This document shows positions 1 through 7,482 of a stretch of DNA of 20,278 nt, piece after piece. The notes under the pieces are model-generated. The model saw only the letters and a program-made list of their open reading frames with translations. It was not told the DNA's origin and ran no database searches. Position 1 is the first letter of the stretch; every line of letters begins with the position of its first letter. The translations under genes and the position numbers were made by a program. The stretch spans positions 1-20,278 of the forward strand of contig NZ_DHYG01000026.1 in assembly GCF_002414005.1 (NCBI RefSeq), in the 5' to 3' direction. The DNA comes from Psychrobacter sp. UBA5136 (GTDB taxonomy: Bacteria; Pseudomonadota; Gammaproteobacteria; Pseudomonadales; Moraxellaceae).

Positions 1-110
1 CTGGGATGAATTTTTTGCAGCCTCTGACGTGACAAAGTCACACAGCAAGCAAAGAAAATTTATACCAATAGCACGTCTTATTTGAGATTCACTATATTTA
101 AAAAAATGAA
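1..110. other. Non-coding region downstream of tgpA
   Basis: This AT-rich stretch follows the stop codon of the transglutaminase gene. It holds one small perfect hairpin, GTGAC-AAA-GTCAC at 29-41, but no U-tract follows it in the minus direction, so I do not call a terminator. No coding region is supported here; the next gene lies outside the window. Confidence 0.4.
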
Positions 111-2351
111 TTAGAACAATTCACGCGCCGCTTTTTTTAGCTGATTGAGTACTTTTTGGTACTCACTATCATTGGTTTCAAGCGTGCTTAAACGGCCATA
201 GCGTAGCTGGCGATAGTGTTGTTGAATCTGCGCAATTTTTTCTTGGACAAGTTCTGATTGTCCGCTAGCGCTTAGCTTATTCACTTTACTATTCGGGTCG
301 CTATTTTGAATACTGTCATCATCAATCTCGCCTGCCAAACGCGCAAGCCACGCCAATTGCCCCTCGCTATCATCACGAGCAAGTGATTTATCGGCTTTAC
401 CAAGGCGTTTTGATAATTGTGTAAGCGGTAAGTCGGCGGGATGCCAGCGTTTGCGGCGCCGTTGCCAGATAACAAAAACAAGAATCGCTATAACGCTAAT
501 GGCGCTAACCACCAGCCAAGTGATTTGCTGCATGATGGAGCGGATGTTAAACCATTTGAGTAGCGAATCGGCTTGCTTGTCCTGATCATAGCCGACGACG
601 TCTTTTTGCCAGTAGTAGCTTGCTTGGTCTGATAGGCGACGCAGAGTTTGCAGCATTTGATACTGCTGATAGCTGATTTGCGCGCCCGCGCCATCGCCAA
701 ACATTGTAGCTCCTCGCGCCTGTGTTAACGCATCCATGCCTTGCTCGACGCGCTCAGGGGCGACAAAAGCCGTTGGATCAACGCGAACCCAGCCTTGACC
801 CTCAAGCCAAACCTCTGTCCAAGCGTGCGCATCCATTTGCCGTACTTCCCAAACATTGCCGTTACGGCTTGGCTCACCGCCTTGATAGCCAGCAACGACG
901 CGCGCAGGGATACCCGCCGCCCGTAGCATAAAGGTAAAACTTGAAGAATAATGCTCGCAGAACCCAGCTTTGGTTTCAAATAAAAACTCATCAATACGGT
1001 TATTGTGCAGCCGTGGCGGTGATAGCGTATAACGAAAGTTCGTTTGGTTGATCCAGCGCTCGATTGACTGTATATAGCGCACTGGGTCTGAGCCTGACTG
1101 GGCAAATAACTGCTGCGCCAGCGCTCGCGCCTGCGGGTTGCCGCTACTTGGTAGGACAAGGTTCAGACGGCGCGCCTCATCTGTTAGCGCCGTGTCGATA
1201 CGCATCGGTGCAAATTGTAGGACCTCGTAGCGCAGCTGCTGGGTGACAGGTTGGTCTTTTCGCAAGGTAAAATTGGAGGTGATACTGATATCTTGCTGCT
1301 GGGTAAAAGGATAATCAAGGCCAAATAGCCAGTTTTGCTGCGTCGGCTCTAGGATAACTTGATAGCGATTTGGTGCAACTTTTACCTCATCAGGAACGCT
1401 TGCTAAGGCACTTGCCATCCAATTTGGCACTGGCGGCGCCGGTTGCCACTCGCGCTGCTGCGAGCTAGGACGCCATGTCACCCCATCAAAGTCGCTAAAT
1501 ACCAAACCACGCCAATATAGCTGCTGCTGTGGTGGGCGGTTTTCTGCAAATTCTACCCGAAAAGCCAGCTCGGTCGACTGGCCTAAATTTGCAAAGTCAC
1601 CGGGCGCCATACTGTCGGAGACGCCCGTGGTCGCTTGCTGCCCTGATAGCTGTACTGACCATAATGGCGGTAGGCGCGGAAAGAATAAAAACAGCACGAC
1701 CAATAATGGCAACGCTCCGATACCGAGCACGCCCAAAGTGCGCAGACGCCCATCACCGCGCGTATTGCCATCATCGTTGAGCGCAATAAACGCTAACAAT
1801 ACAACGACTGCCCCGACAACCACTTCAAAAGTGGTCACCATGCCTTGGTCCATCAAAAATAGCGACGCCAGTACAAATAGCGATAAATTTAATACCACAT
1901 AAGCATCGCGGCGCTTATACAGCTCCCACAGCTTGCTGATCAGACATAGCACTAAAAACGCCACGCCCATATCAAGACCAAACGCCGTGTTATAGGTGAG
2001 CCACAAACCTACTAGCCCGACCAAGAAGCCGAGCATTTGCATGCCTTGATAGACTCGCTTTAAATGCGCGAGTTTTTTAAATCGGGCCTTTATGTGCGGC
2101 ATCTGGGCGATGATACTGACCACCGCAAAACCTATGAGCCATAACGGTAGATGCGCTGCATGGGGTAAAATAACGATAACTTGCGCAATTAATACCCAGT
2201 AATAGGCTGGTAATGCAAGCAGCTTATGAGTCCATTTATCATTGCTGCTCGCGCCATCAGTTACACCAATATTTTGACCCGATGCCAACTGCTCAAAGCT
2301 TACCGGAGTTATTTTAATCTCATTTGAAGCGTTATCTTTAAATTTGCTCAT
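111..2351 (-). CDS. tgpA: TgpA-like membrane transglutaminase (DUF3488 / transglutaminase core / DUF4129)
   Basis: This is a polytopic inner-membrane protein with a periplasmic transglutaminase-like domain, 746 aa from the chosen start. The N-terminal third (about 44-225) has roughly seven hydrophobic segments. The papain-like triad is intact: Cys465 in AGFCEHY, His509 in DAHAWTEV and Asp525 in RVDPTA. One more membrane helix (about 608-629) is followed by a charged cytoplasmic tail. In Pseudomonas aeruginosa the TgpA family is reported as essential and linked to the envelope, but its substrate is not settled. I chose the ATG at 2351 because it overlaps the DUF58 stop in an ATGA junction, a sign of translational coupling. 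A GTG at 2378 would add 9 residues and cannot be excluded. It is the last gene of the moxR-DUF58-tgpA unit. Confidence 0.9.
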   Translation of the reverse strand: MSKFKDNASNEIKITPVSFEQLASGQNIGVTDGASSNDKWTHKLLALPAYYWVLIAQVIVILPHAAHLPLWLIGFAVVSIIAQMPHIKARFKKLAHLKRVYQGMQMLGFLVGLVGLWLTYNTAFGLDMGVAFLVLCLISKLWELYKRRDAYVVLNLSLFVLASLFLMDQGMVTTFEVVVGAVVVLLAFIALNDDGNTRGDGRLRTLGVLGIGALPLLVVLFLFFPRLPPLWSVQLSGQQATTGVSDSMAPGDFANLGQSTELAFRVEFAENRPPQQQLYWRGLVFSDFDGVTWRPSSQQREWQPAPPVPNWMASALASVPDEVKVAPNRYQVILEPTQQNWLFGLDYPFTQQQDISITSNFTLRKDQPVTQQLRYEVLQFAPMRIDTALTDEARRLNLVLPSSGNPQARALAQQLFAQSGSDPVRYIQSIERWINQTNFRYTLSPPRLHNNRIDEFLFETKAGFCEHYSSSFTFMLRAAGIPARVVAGYQGGEPSRNGNVWEVRQMDAHAWTEVWLEGQGWVRVDPTAFVAPERVEQGMDALTQARGATMFGDGAGAQISYQQYQMLQTLRRLSDQASYYWQKDVVGYDQDKQADSLLKWFNIRSIMQQITWLVVSAISVIAILVFVIWQRRRKRWHPADLPLTQLSKRLGKADKSLARDDSEGQLAWLARLAGEIDDDSIQNSDPNSKVNKLSASGQSELVQEKIAQIQQHYRQLRYGRLSTLETNDSEYQKVLNQLKKAARELF

Positions 2352-3412
2352 GGCGCTTTTGCCAACCTTAGCAAGCACGCTTGCGCAAAAGCCTCGCCTT
2401 CACTCACTGTTGACGCTGATGGTCTATCGTTGGGCAAACGCATATTAAATGCTACGCCCAGCTCACCTAATTGTAGCGCGCCATACGCCAATTGCGCCAA
2501 TTTTTGCTCATGCTGCGCCGCTGGCATATCGGCATAATCTAGGGTTTGCTCATGACCGACAGGGTCAGCAAAGTGTTTGGTAAACATGCCTTGACCGCGC
2601 GCCACGTGCCCCCACGAAACGCGAGCTAATGACTCGCCTTCAATATAATTATCAAGGCGCTCGAAGTCATCTTGCCCTTGGCGATACTGTCCGCCTGTTG
2701 GTAAATCCTCCTGACTTGCGACGGCATATTGTGCCTGCCAATCAAATGCTTCAGGTTTTGGATACACCCAAGCAGTACGGGAAAAATACACATAAGACCA
2801 CGCGCGCATGATGCCTAACGGATAAACGGTTTTGATGGTTAATCTTGGTAATTTTAGCTGCCCACGAGTATGTGTCTGCACCGGCAAACGAATAATTTGC
2901 TCGTCTTGTAGCCGTGTAACCAGTATTGAGGATAGATCATCAGCGCTAGGTTTGTTTTTTTTATGGTTTTTTTTAATCGTCTTTTTGCTCTTTTGCTTAG
3001 CTGTTTGCTCAAAGCTCGCTTGCTCAAAGGCAAACAACAACTGCCGTCTTGGTTGGCGGCTGTCATTTTTTATTTGCAACGTCACCCAAACGGGTGCACC
3101 TGCTTCTGCCATGGTGACGTCGAGCAAACGTACTTGCAGACCTGAGATATGCGCAAAGGTCACATGAAAGCTAATCAGCCAGACACTGACCAGATAAAAA
3201 CACAAGCCTAGCACCAAGTTATTGCCGTAATTGATACCTGCGATAAAGGTGATGATTAACAACACTGCAAATAGCATGCCTTCGCGGCTAAAAAAGATAT
3301 AAACGTTACGCAAATTAAGCGTCGCACTATCCGTTTTTGGCGCGCGCGCGGCAAACCAACGGCTTAATACTGAGCTGGCTGGTGTGGTTAAGGCTTTTGG
3401 CAAAAGGCTCAT
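2348..3412 (-). CDS. DUF58 domain membrane-anchored protein
   Basis: This 354-aa protein belongs to the DUF58 family, the usual partner of MoxR ATPases and TgpA-type transglutaminases. Two adjacent hydrophobic segments (about 44-63 and 65-85) anchor it in the inner membrane. The DUF58 signature is at 249-272 (DFERLDNYIEGE, then a WGHVARG stretch). The family resembles von Willebrand A folds, but its biochemical role is not established. A Shine-Dalgarno-like AAGGATAGGA precedes the ATG. The odd feature is a lysine-rich insert at about 139-155 (KQKSKKTIKKNHKKNK), encoded by two runs of eight A residues four bases apart on the coding strand, a potential slippage site. The stop codon overlaps the start of tgpA. 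The family call is firm and the function is open. Confidence 0.88.
   Translation of the reverse strand: MSLLPKALTTPASSVLSRWFAARAPKTDSATLNLRNVYIFFSREGMLFAVLLIITFIAGINYGNNLVLGLCFYLVSVWLISFHVTFAHISGLQVRLLDVTMAEAGAPVWVTLQIKNDSRQPRRQLLFAFEQASFEQTAKQKSKKTIKKNHKKNKPSADDLSSILVTRLQDEQIIRLPVQTHTRGQLKLPRLTIKTVYPLGIMRAWSYVYFSRTAWVYPKPEAFDWQAQYAVASQEDLPTGGQYRQGQDDFERLDNYIEGESLARVSWGHVARGQGMFTKHFADPVGHEQTLDYADMPAAQHEQKLAQLAYGALQLGELGVAFNMRLPNDRPSASTVSEGEAFAQACLLRLAKAP
2955..2974 (-). repeat. Paired A8 homopolymer tracts inside the DUF58 gene
   Basis: On the coding (minus) strand two runs of exactly eight A residues lie four bases apart (plus-strand T runs 2955-2962 and 2967-2974). They encode part of the lysine-rich insert. 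A one-base slip would leave the DUF58 frame and truncate the protein before its signature motif. The tracts are directly visible; any role in variation is inference. Confidence 0.8.
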
Positions 3413-3527
3413 GACTATCCTATCCTTACCAGTAAATTAGCCACATAGATAATTAAATAGCAGTTTTCATATAAGCGCGCTATAAAAAAACCAGCGGTTA
3501 CCTGACAGACTTTTGAACAACACGTCT

Positions 3528-4514
3528 TTAAACAATGACAGCCACGTCTGCCAAAATACGTTGGGCTATGGTTTGCGTTGTTTGTCCGCCGCTTACATGG
3601 GCGGGAATAAAACGCTGACCGAGGCGATGATCGGTGACCGCAGCAAATACCGCTTGAATATCTTCAGGCGTCACCTCCATGTGCCCCGACACATAAGCAT
3701 AAGCCTGTGCCGCGCGCTGTAGCGACAGCACGCCACGCGGTGATAAGCCATGATAATCAAAGCTTGCGCGTGTTTTTGCGACCAGTCTTTGTAGATAATC
3801 TAGCACCACATCGGCGACATAAACCTGCTTGACCCCTTGCTGCGCCAATAAAACCGCCTCGGTATCGAGGACGGAGCCAAGCTGTTTTAATAGTTCACGG
3901 CGATCTTGACCTTTTAACAGCTCACGCTCTGCGGCAGGCGATGGATAACCGAGCGACAAACATAATAAAAACCTGTCCAGCTGCGATTCAGGAAGCGGAT
4001 AGACGCCCGCCTGCTGTAATGGGTTTTGGGTGGCTATGACAAAGAACGGCTGCGGCAAAGGGTAAGTTTGCCCGTCTTGCGTGACTTGCCGCTCCTCCAT
4101 CGCTTCTAATAGCGCGCTTTGGGTTTTAGGGCTAGAGCGATTAATCTCATCGGCGAGTAGCAGCTGCGTAAAAATAGGACCGGGACGAAACTCAAATTGC
4201 TGCTGACTTTGATCAAAAATACTCATGCCCAAAATATCTGCTGGCAGCATATCATTGGTAAATTGCACGCGGCTAAAACTCAAACCGAGCAATTGCGCCA
4301 AGCCTTGCGCCAACGTCGTTTTACCCATACCGGGCAAATCTTGCAATAATAAATGCCCGCCTGCCAAAATACCGCTGAGCGCCAATTTAACCACCTCTGG
4401 TTTATCTAGCACGATTTGATTTAATTGCATCATTAACTGAGCAATTTTTTGCTGATTATGGCGATAGTCATCAGTAGCTTGAGTGGCTTGGTTCATTATC
4501 GATTCTTGGCTCAT
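3528..4514 (-). CDS. MoxR-family AAA+ ATPase
   Basis: This 328-aa cytoplasmic AAA+ ATPase belongs to the MoxR family, thought to act as chaperone-like ATPases that remodel or activate partner complexes, often with DUF58/VWA proteins. Walker A is DLPGMGKTT (59-67) and Walker B is LLLADE (118-123), followed by INRSSPKTQSALLEAMEE, which is typical of MoxR. The sensor 1 region reads FFVIATQNP (157-165). Length and motifs match the family. The annotated ATG has little Shine-Dalgarno sequence, and a second ATG at 4496 (MNQATQ) is an equally plausible start. A 115-bp gap separates it from the DUF58 gene and 48 bp from the cytochrome gene upstream. No MoxR substrate can be read from the sequence. Confidence 0.92.
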   Translation of the reverse strand: MSQESIMNQATQATDDYRHNQQKIAQLMMQLNQIVLDKPEVVKLALSGILAGGHLLLQDLPGMGKTTLAQGLAQLLGLSFSRVQFTNDMLPADILGMSIFDQSQQQFEFRPGPIFTQLLLADEINRSSPKTQSALLEAMEERQVTQDGQTYPLPQPFFVIATQNPLQQAGVYPLPESQLDRFLLCLSLGYPSPAAERELLKGQDRRELLKQLGSVLDTEAVLLAQQGVKQVYVADVVLDYLQRLVAKTRASFDYHGLSPRGVLSLQRAAQAYAYVSGHMEVTPEDIQAVFAAVTDHRLGQRFIPAHVSGGQTTQTIAQRILADVAVIV

Positions 4515-4562
4515 TTTTAAAAAATAGGTTAAAGAAGTAATAGCTCTAGATAGCTGTTACTG

Positions 4563-5021
4563 TTACTTTGCCTCATCACCGGCTGCTGGTACTGGCGCCC
4601 GCAGCGTTGATAAATAAGCAATCACATCCGCACGCTCTTTTGCATCAGGCATCGGGTCTGAGAGCATTTTTGTATCTGGCATTGCCTTCTCGGCGTCGGC
4701 AATATAAGGATCGAGCGTTTTAGCATCCCATACCCAACCTGATGCTGCAAGCCCTTCACTATAATTATAATCTTCTAGCTCGGCGGCTTTTGCGCCGTAA
4801 ATATTCATTAGCTGCGGCCCTTTTTTATTAAGCCCTGGGTTGAGCTGATGACACTGACCACAAGCATCTTGATATATCAGCGCACCGTTATCAGCGTCAC
4901 CCTCAGTATAAAGCGGCAGCGTCACAGGGGCACGATAATCAGGGGGCGTTTTCTCACAAGCGGTGAGCAATAAGATAGCGGCAAATACAGCGCCTAATTG
5001 GTATTTTTTGACAATAGACAT
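4563..5021 (-). CDS. Small class I cytochrome c, predicted lipoprotein
   Basis: This 152-aa protein has a lipoprotein signal: a charged start, a hydrophobic core and the lipobox LLTAC with the modified cysteine at 22, so it is predicted to be tethered to a membrane facing the periplasm. The single haem-binding motif is CGQCH (54-58). The likely axial methionine is Met119 in AMPDTKM, as in class I monohaem cytochromes. It ends in an Ala/Pro tail. The likely role is electron transfer to a terminal oxidase or reductase, but no partner is encoded nearby. The 164 bp upstream carry a striking inverted repeat around a possible promoter. No strong Shine-Dalgarno is visible, but the signal peptide supports this start. 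Confidence 0.9.
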   Translation of the reverse strand: MSIVKKYQLGAVFAAILLLTACEKTPPDYRAPVTLPLYTEGDADNGALIYQDACGQCHQLNPGLNKKGPQLMNIYGAKAAELEDYNYSEGLAASGWVWDAKTLDPYIADAEKAMPDTKMLSDPMPDAKERADVIAYLSTLRAPVPAAGDEAK

Positions 5022-5037
5022 GATGGGATAATCTTTA

Positions 5038-5110
5038 ATTGAGGAGCATTCGCTATGTATGCGTCTACCTCAATCATAATACAAGGTAAAATTGAGGAAC
5101 ATACATAGCG
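5038..5110. repeat. Compound inverted repeat upstream of the cytochrome c gene
   Basis: An 11-bp sequence, CGCTATGTATG (5051-5061), recurs as its perfect reverse complement at 5100-5110. Inside each arm a CCTCAAT block (5068-5074; complement ATTGAGG at 5091-5097) extends the symmetry, and a further ATTGAGG (5038-5044) lies outside the left arm. The two half-sites are about 49 bp apart centre to centre and enclose AT-rich DNA with a TATTAT/TATGAT-like box on the minus strand. It could be a looping operator, an attenuating hairpin or a decayed small mobile repeat. The repeat is certain; the role is not. Confidence 0.7.
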
Positions 5111-5185
5111 CTGCGTAGAAGTATATATCGTTGCTAACAGTTAAATATGGGTCATGTGGTAAAAATAAAAGTTATTTGGCCAGAC

Positions 5186-7294
5186 TTATGTCTCGCTTGA
5201 CACTTTTATGGTATTACTAGGTGCTTCTAAATAATAGCCCTGCAGATAGCGCGCTCCCACACTCCAAGCAACCGACATGGTCGCGGCATCTTCAATAAAG
5301 GGCATTAAGACATCAACATTAATCTCATTGGTACGCACGATGAGCGATTTAACCGTTTCTAAATTCTCAGGAGTATCAATCCCGTCTACATAACTGCGGG
5401 CTAAGCGTACCATGTCAGGCTGCACAAAACTGGCAAGCTCAACCGATTTGGCCGATGAGCCAAAATTATTGATACCCAGCTGACAGTTGACTTGGTTAAG
5501 GGCGGCAAATTGAGATTTTGCGACGGTTAAATGGTCGGCGATGTCTTTTTCACTAAATTGTAAGGTTAACGCTCCCGCTTGACCGCCAACGGCATTGATT
5601 AATTGACTGGCAACACTCGGCAGTTTTTTGTCTACCAAAGAAGCATTGGTCAGCTGTACCAATAACCTTGCATCTGGATGTGATTTACGCACGTCATTAA
5701 TTCTCTTACAAGCATTAATGAGTATCCAGCGGTCTATTTTTTCAAGCAGTTTATGGGCTTTGGCTACCGCCATAAATTGATCAGGGGTCAATACAGTGTT
5801 ATTCGCATCTGCCAATGGTAGGCGCAGGTATACTTCAAAGAAATCACTGCGATCATGATTGATGTCATATATCGGCTGGAATAACAATTCAAAGCGATTG
5901 TTAGTAATGGCATCGACTAAAGATTCGGCAAGGGCATGGTCATCGCTATTGGCATGTTGGCTGGCGTCATACAAATGGTATTTATCGCCATGATTGGAAG
6001 TCTCAATCATAATTTGATTGATAGCGTCCAGCGCGCGCTCAAGCAATACTCTTGGCTCAGGCGTACTTTTTTCTATCTTTACGATAGCAATACTTGCCGT
6101 GGTATGGGTGGTACGCTTATCCACTTCGATAAGCATCTCATTGATGGTCGAACCGATTTTCTCAGCCAACTTTTTAAGCGCGGCAGTATTTTGATTTTCT
6201 ACTAAGATAGTAAAAGCCGTATCACTAAAACGGCTTACGTGACTTTCTGCTCCCAATTCATTTGTCATCAGCGCATCTAAGGCATGAGCAACTTGCTGCA
6301 CTGTAGTATCTAAGCCTTGAAGGCCCAAACTACTTCTAATTTTACCCACATTATCAAGCTGGATATAGAATAGTCCTGCCGTCAAGACGCCTTGTTTTGC
6401 TTGTTCATACACTTTAGTCAACTGCAACTCAAAACCGAGGCGATTATCAATACCGGTTAAGCTGTCTTTGCGCTCAGCGGCTGCCAAGCGCTTGGCAACT
6501 TCAGCGCTATTATTGTTACTTTGCTGAATAATGATTTGAGTAACTGGCTCGCTGTCCAAAGTTGCCGAAGCCAATTGTAAAGTTGCCGCAAACGTACTAC
6601 CATCGGTACGTTTACTTTCAAAATTAAACTCAACGTCTTTACGGTTGCCTTTATCAAATTGCCGTAGAAACTGCTTAAAGGCTTTTATATTATCGCCGCC
6701 ATCAATCAAATCAATCACAGGTATGCCAATGATGTCATTCATTGACTCAAAACCAAACAACTGCAGGTATGGATCATTGGCAAAGATATGTATACCTTGG
6801 TCAATATAAGCGACCGCACTTTTAGAGTTCTTAATCAGCACATTTGCGCGTTGCTCGGCTTCCGATATGACATGCTGTAAGGATTTAAGCTGCTGACGAC
6901 AGCGTAAATTATCATGCTGCAAACAAATTGCCATGACAACTGCCAGCTCTTGCTCTGCGCCAAGCGCCTTAACCATCGTACTACTCATCACGGCAGGTAA
7001 GTTTTTATCATTATGAGCGTTGGCAGCGGTTTCCTTACTGATTAGACAAATCATTGGCAAGTCAATACCTTGCTCTTGAATGATGCCAACCACATCAGTA
7101 AAGTTCATGTCATAAGCTCGCCCAAACACCAACACATCCCACGGTTGACGTAGCGTCTTTAACAGCTCTTCTTTGTCATCTAAAAAACCCAAGTTCACAC
7201 TATCATAATACGAACCTAGCAAGTCTACGAGTCGCTCAGCGTAGAGCTGGTCGTCATCGATGACTAATAGGTTTAAGATGGACTGAATACGCAT
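5186..7294 (-). CDS. fimX: FimX-like c-di-GMP effector (REC-PAS-GGDEF-EAL, degenerate)
   Basis: This 702-aa cytoplasmic protein has the order and length of FimX, which controls type IV pilus assembly and twitching in Pseudomonas and Xanthomonas by binding c-di-GMP. The receiver-like domain (about 5-125) keeps DDD at 13-15 but has Gly58 where the phosphorylated Asp is expected. A PAS-like region spans about 145-260. The GGDEF domain (about 272-435) has RFSDTAF at 355-361 instead of a GGDEF core. The EAL domain (about 455-700) has EVY at 487-489 and INNFG at 608-612 instead of EAL and DDFG, while YLQGYYLEAP (683-692) is kept. Neither cyclase nor phosphodiesterase activity is expected. AAAGG lies about 8 nt before the ATG, and a TATAAT lies upstream at 7334-7329 without a clear -35. 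Its upstream neighbour is an uncharacterised 617-aa gene. Confidence 0.85.
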   Translation of the reverse strand: MRIQSILNLLVIDDDQLYAERLVDLLGSYYDSVNLGFLDDKEELLKTLRQPWDVLVFGRAYDMNFTDVVGIIQEQGIDLPMICLISKETAANAHNDKNLPAVMSSTMVKALGAEQELAVVMAICLQHDNLRCRQQLKSLQHVISEAEQRANVLIKNSKSAVAYIDQGIHIFANDPYLQLFGFESMNDIIGIPVIDLIDGGDNIKAFKQFLRQFDKGNRKDVEFNFESKRTDGSTFAATLQLASATLDSEPVTQIIIQQSNNNSAEVAKRLAAAERKDSLTGIDNRLGFELQLTKVYEQAKQGVLTAGLFYIQLDNVGKIRSSLGLQGLDTTVQQVAHALDALMTNELGAESHVSRFSDTAFTILVENQNTAALKKLAEKIGSTINEMLIEVDKRTTHTTASIAIVKIEKSTPEPRVLLERALDAINQIMIETSNHGDKYHLYDASQHANSDDHALAESLVDAITNNRFELLFQPIYDINHDRSDFFEVYLRLPLADANNTVLTPDQFMAVAKAHKLLEKIDRWILINACKRINDVRKSHPDARLLVQLTNASLVDKKLPSVASQLINAVGGQAGALTLQFSEKDIADHLTVAKSQFAALNQVNCQLGINNFGSSAKSVELASFVQPDMVRLARSYVDGIDTPENLETVKSLIVRTNEINVDVLMPFIEDAATMSVAWSVGARYLQGYYLEAPSNTIKVSSET

Positions 7295-7449
7295 AGGAAG
7301 CCTTTTAAATCATAGTAGCGGTTTTGTTATTATAAACAATAATTTAATCGACTGCTGCTTAAGTTACAAGCTCAATGTGCGCGTTAAGGCTAACTAAATA
7401 AAGTCAGTGAAAAATGATATCGATATATCGCGTACTGCTGGTATAGGAA

Positions 7450-7481
7450 TTTTGAGATATAAGCGTTTTGAGACATAGACG
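7450..7481. repeat. Two-unit 16-bp tandem repeat after the stop of the 617-aa gene
   Basis: TTTTGAGATATAAGCG (7450-7465) and TTTTGAGACATAGACG (7466-7481) are adjacent and match at 13 of 16 positions. They sit directly after the stop codon (7483-7485, minus strand). Read on the minus strand, each unit ends in TCTCAAAA, close to the ACTCAAAA core of the 16-bp array at 15657-15728. Confidence 0.7.
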
Positions 7482-7482
7482 T

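Noticed and set aside
29..41. Hairpin GTGAC-AAA-GTCAC as a tgpA terminator
   Set aside because: The stem is only 5 bp, no U-tract follows in the minus direction, and it lies about 70 nt from the gene.
725..1159. A 144-codon open frame on the minus strand inside tgpA
   Set aside because: It is an alternative frame over the transglutaminase core, with Arg/Ser-rich, family-less composition typical of a shadow frame.
2832..3167. A 111-codon open frame on the plus strand opposite the DUF58 gene
   Set aside because: It is antisense to a clear DUF58 frame, is Cys/Phe-rich in a way that mirrors the lysine tracts, and has no ribosome site or family resemblance.
5022..5185. The inverted repeat as terminal repeats of an insertion sequence
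   Set aside because: The arms enclose only about 38 bp with no transposase and no clear target-site duplication; at most it is a remnant or an unrelated palindrome.
5936..6205. A plus-strand open frame with hydrophobic residues opposite fimX
   Set aside because: It is antisense to the GGDEF/EAL region and has no ribosome site; the hydrophobicity is a by-product of the complementary codons.
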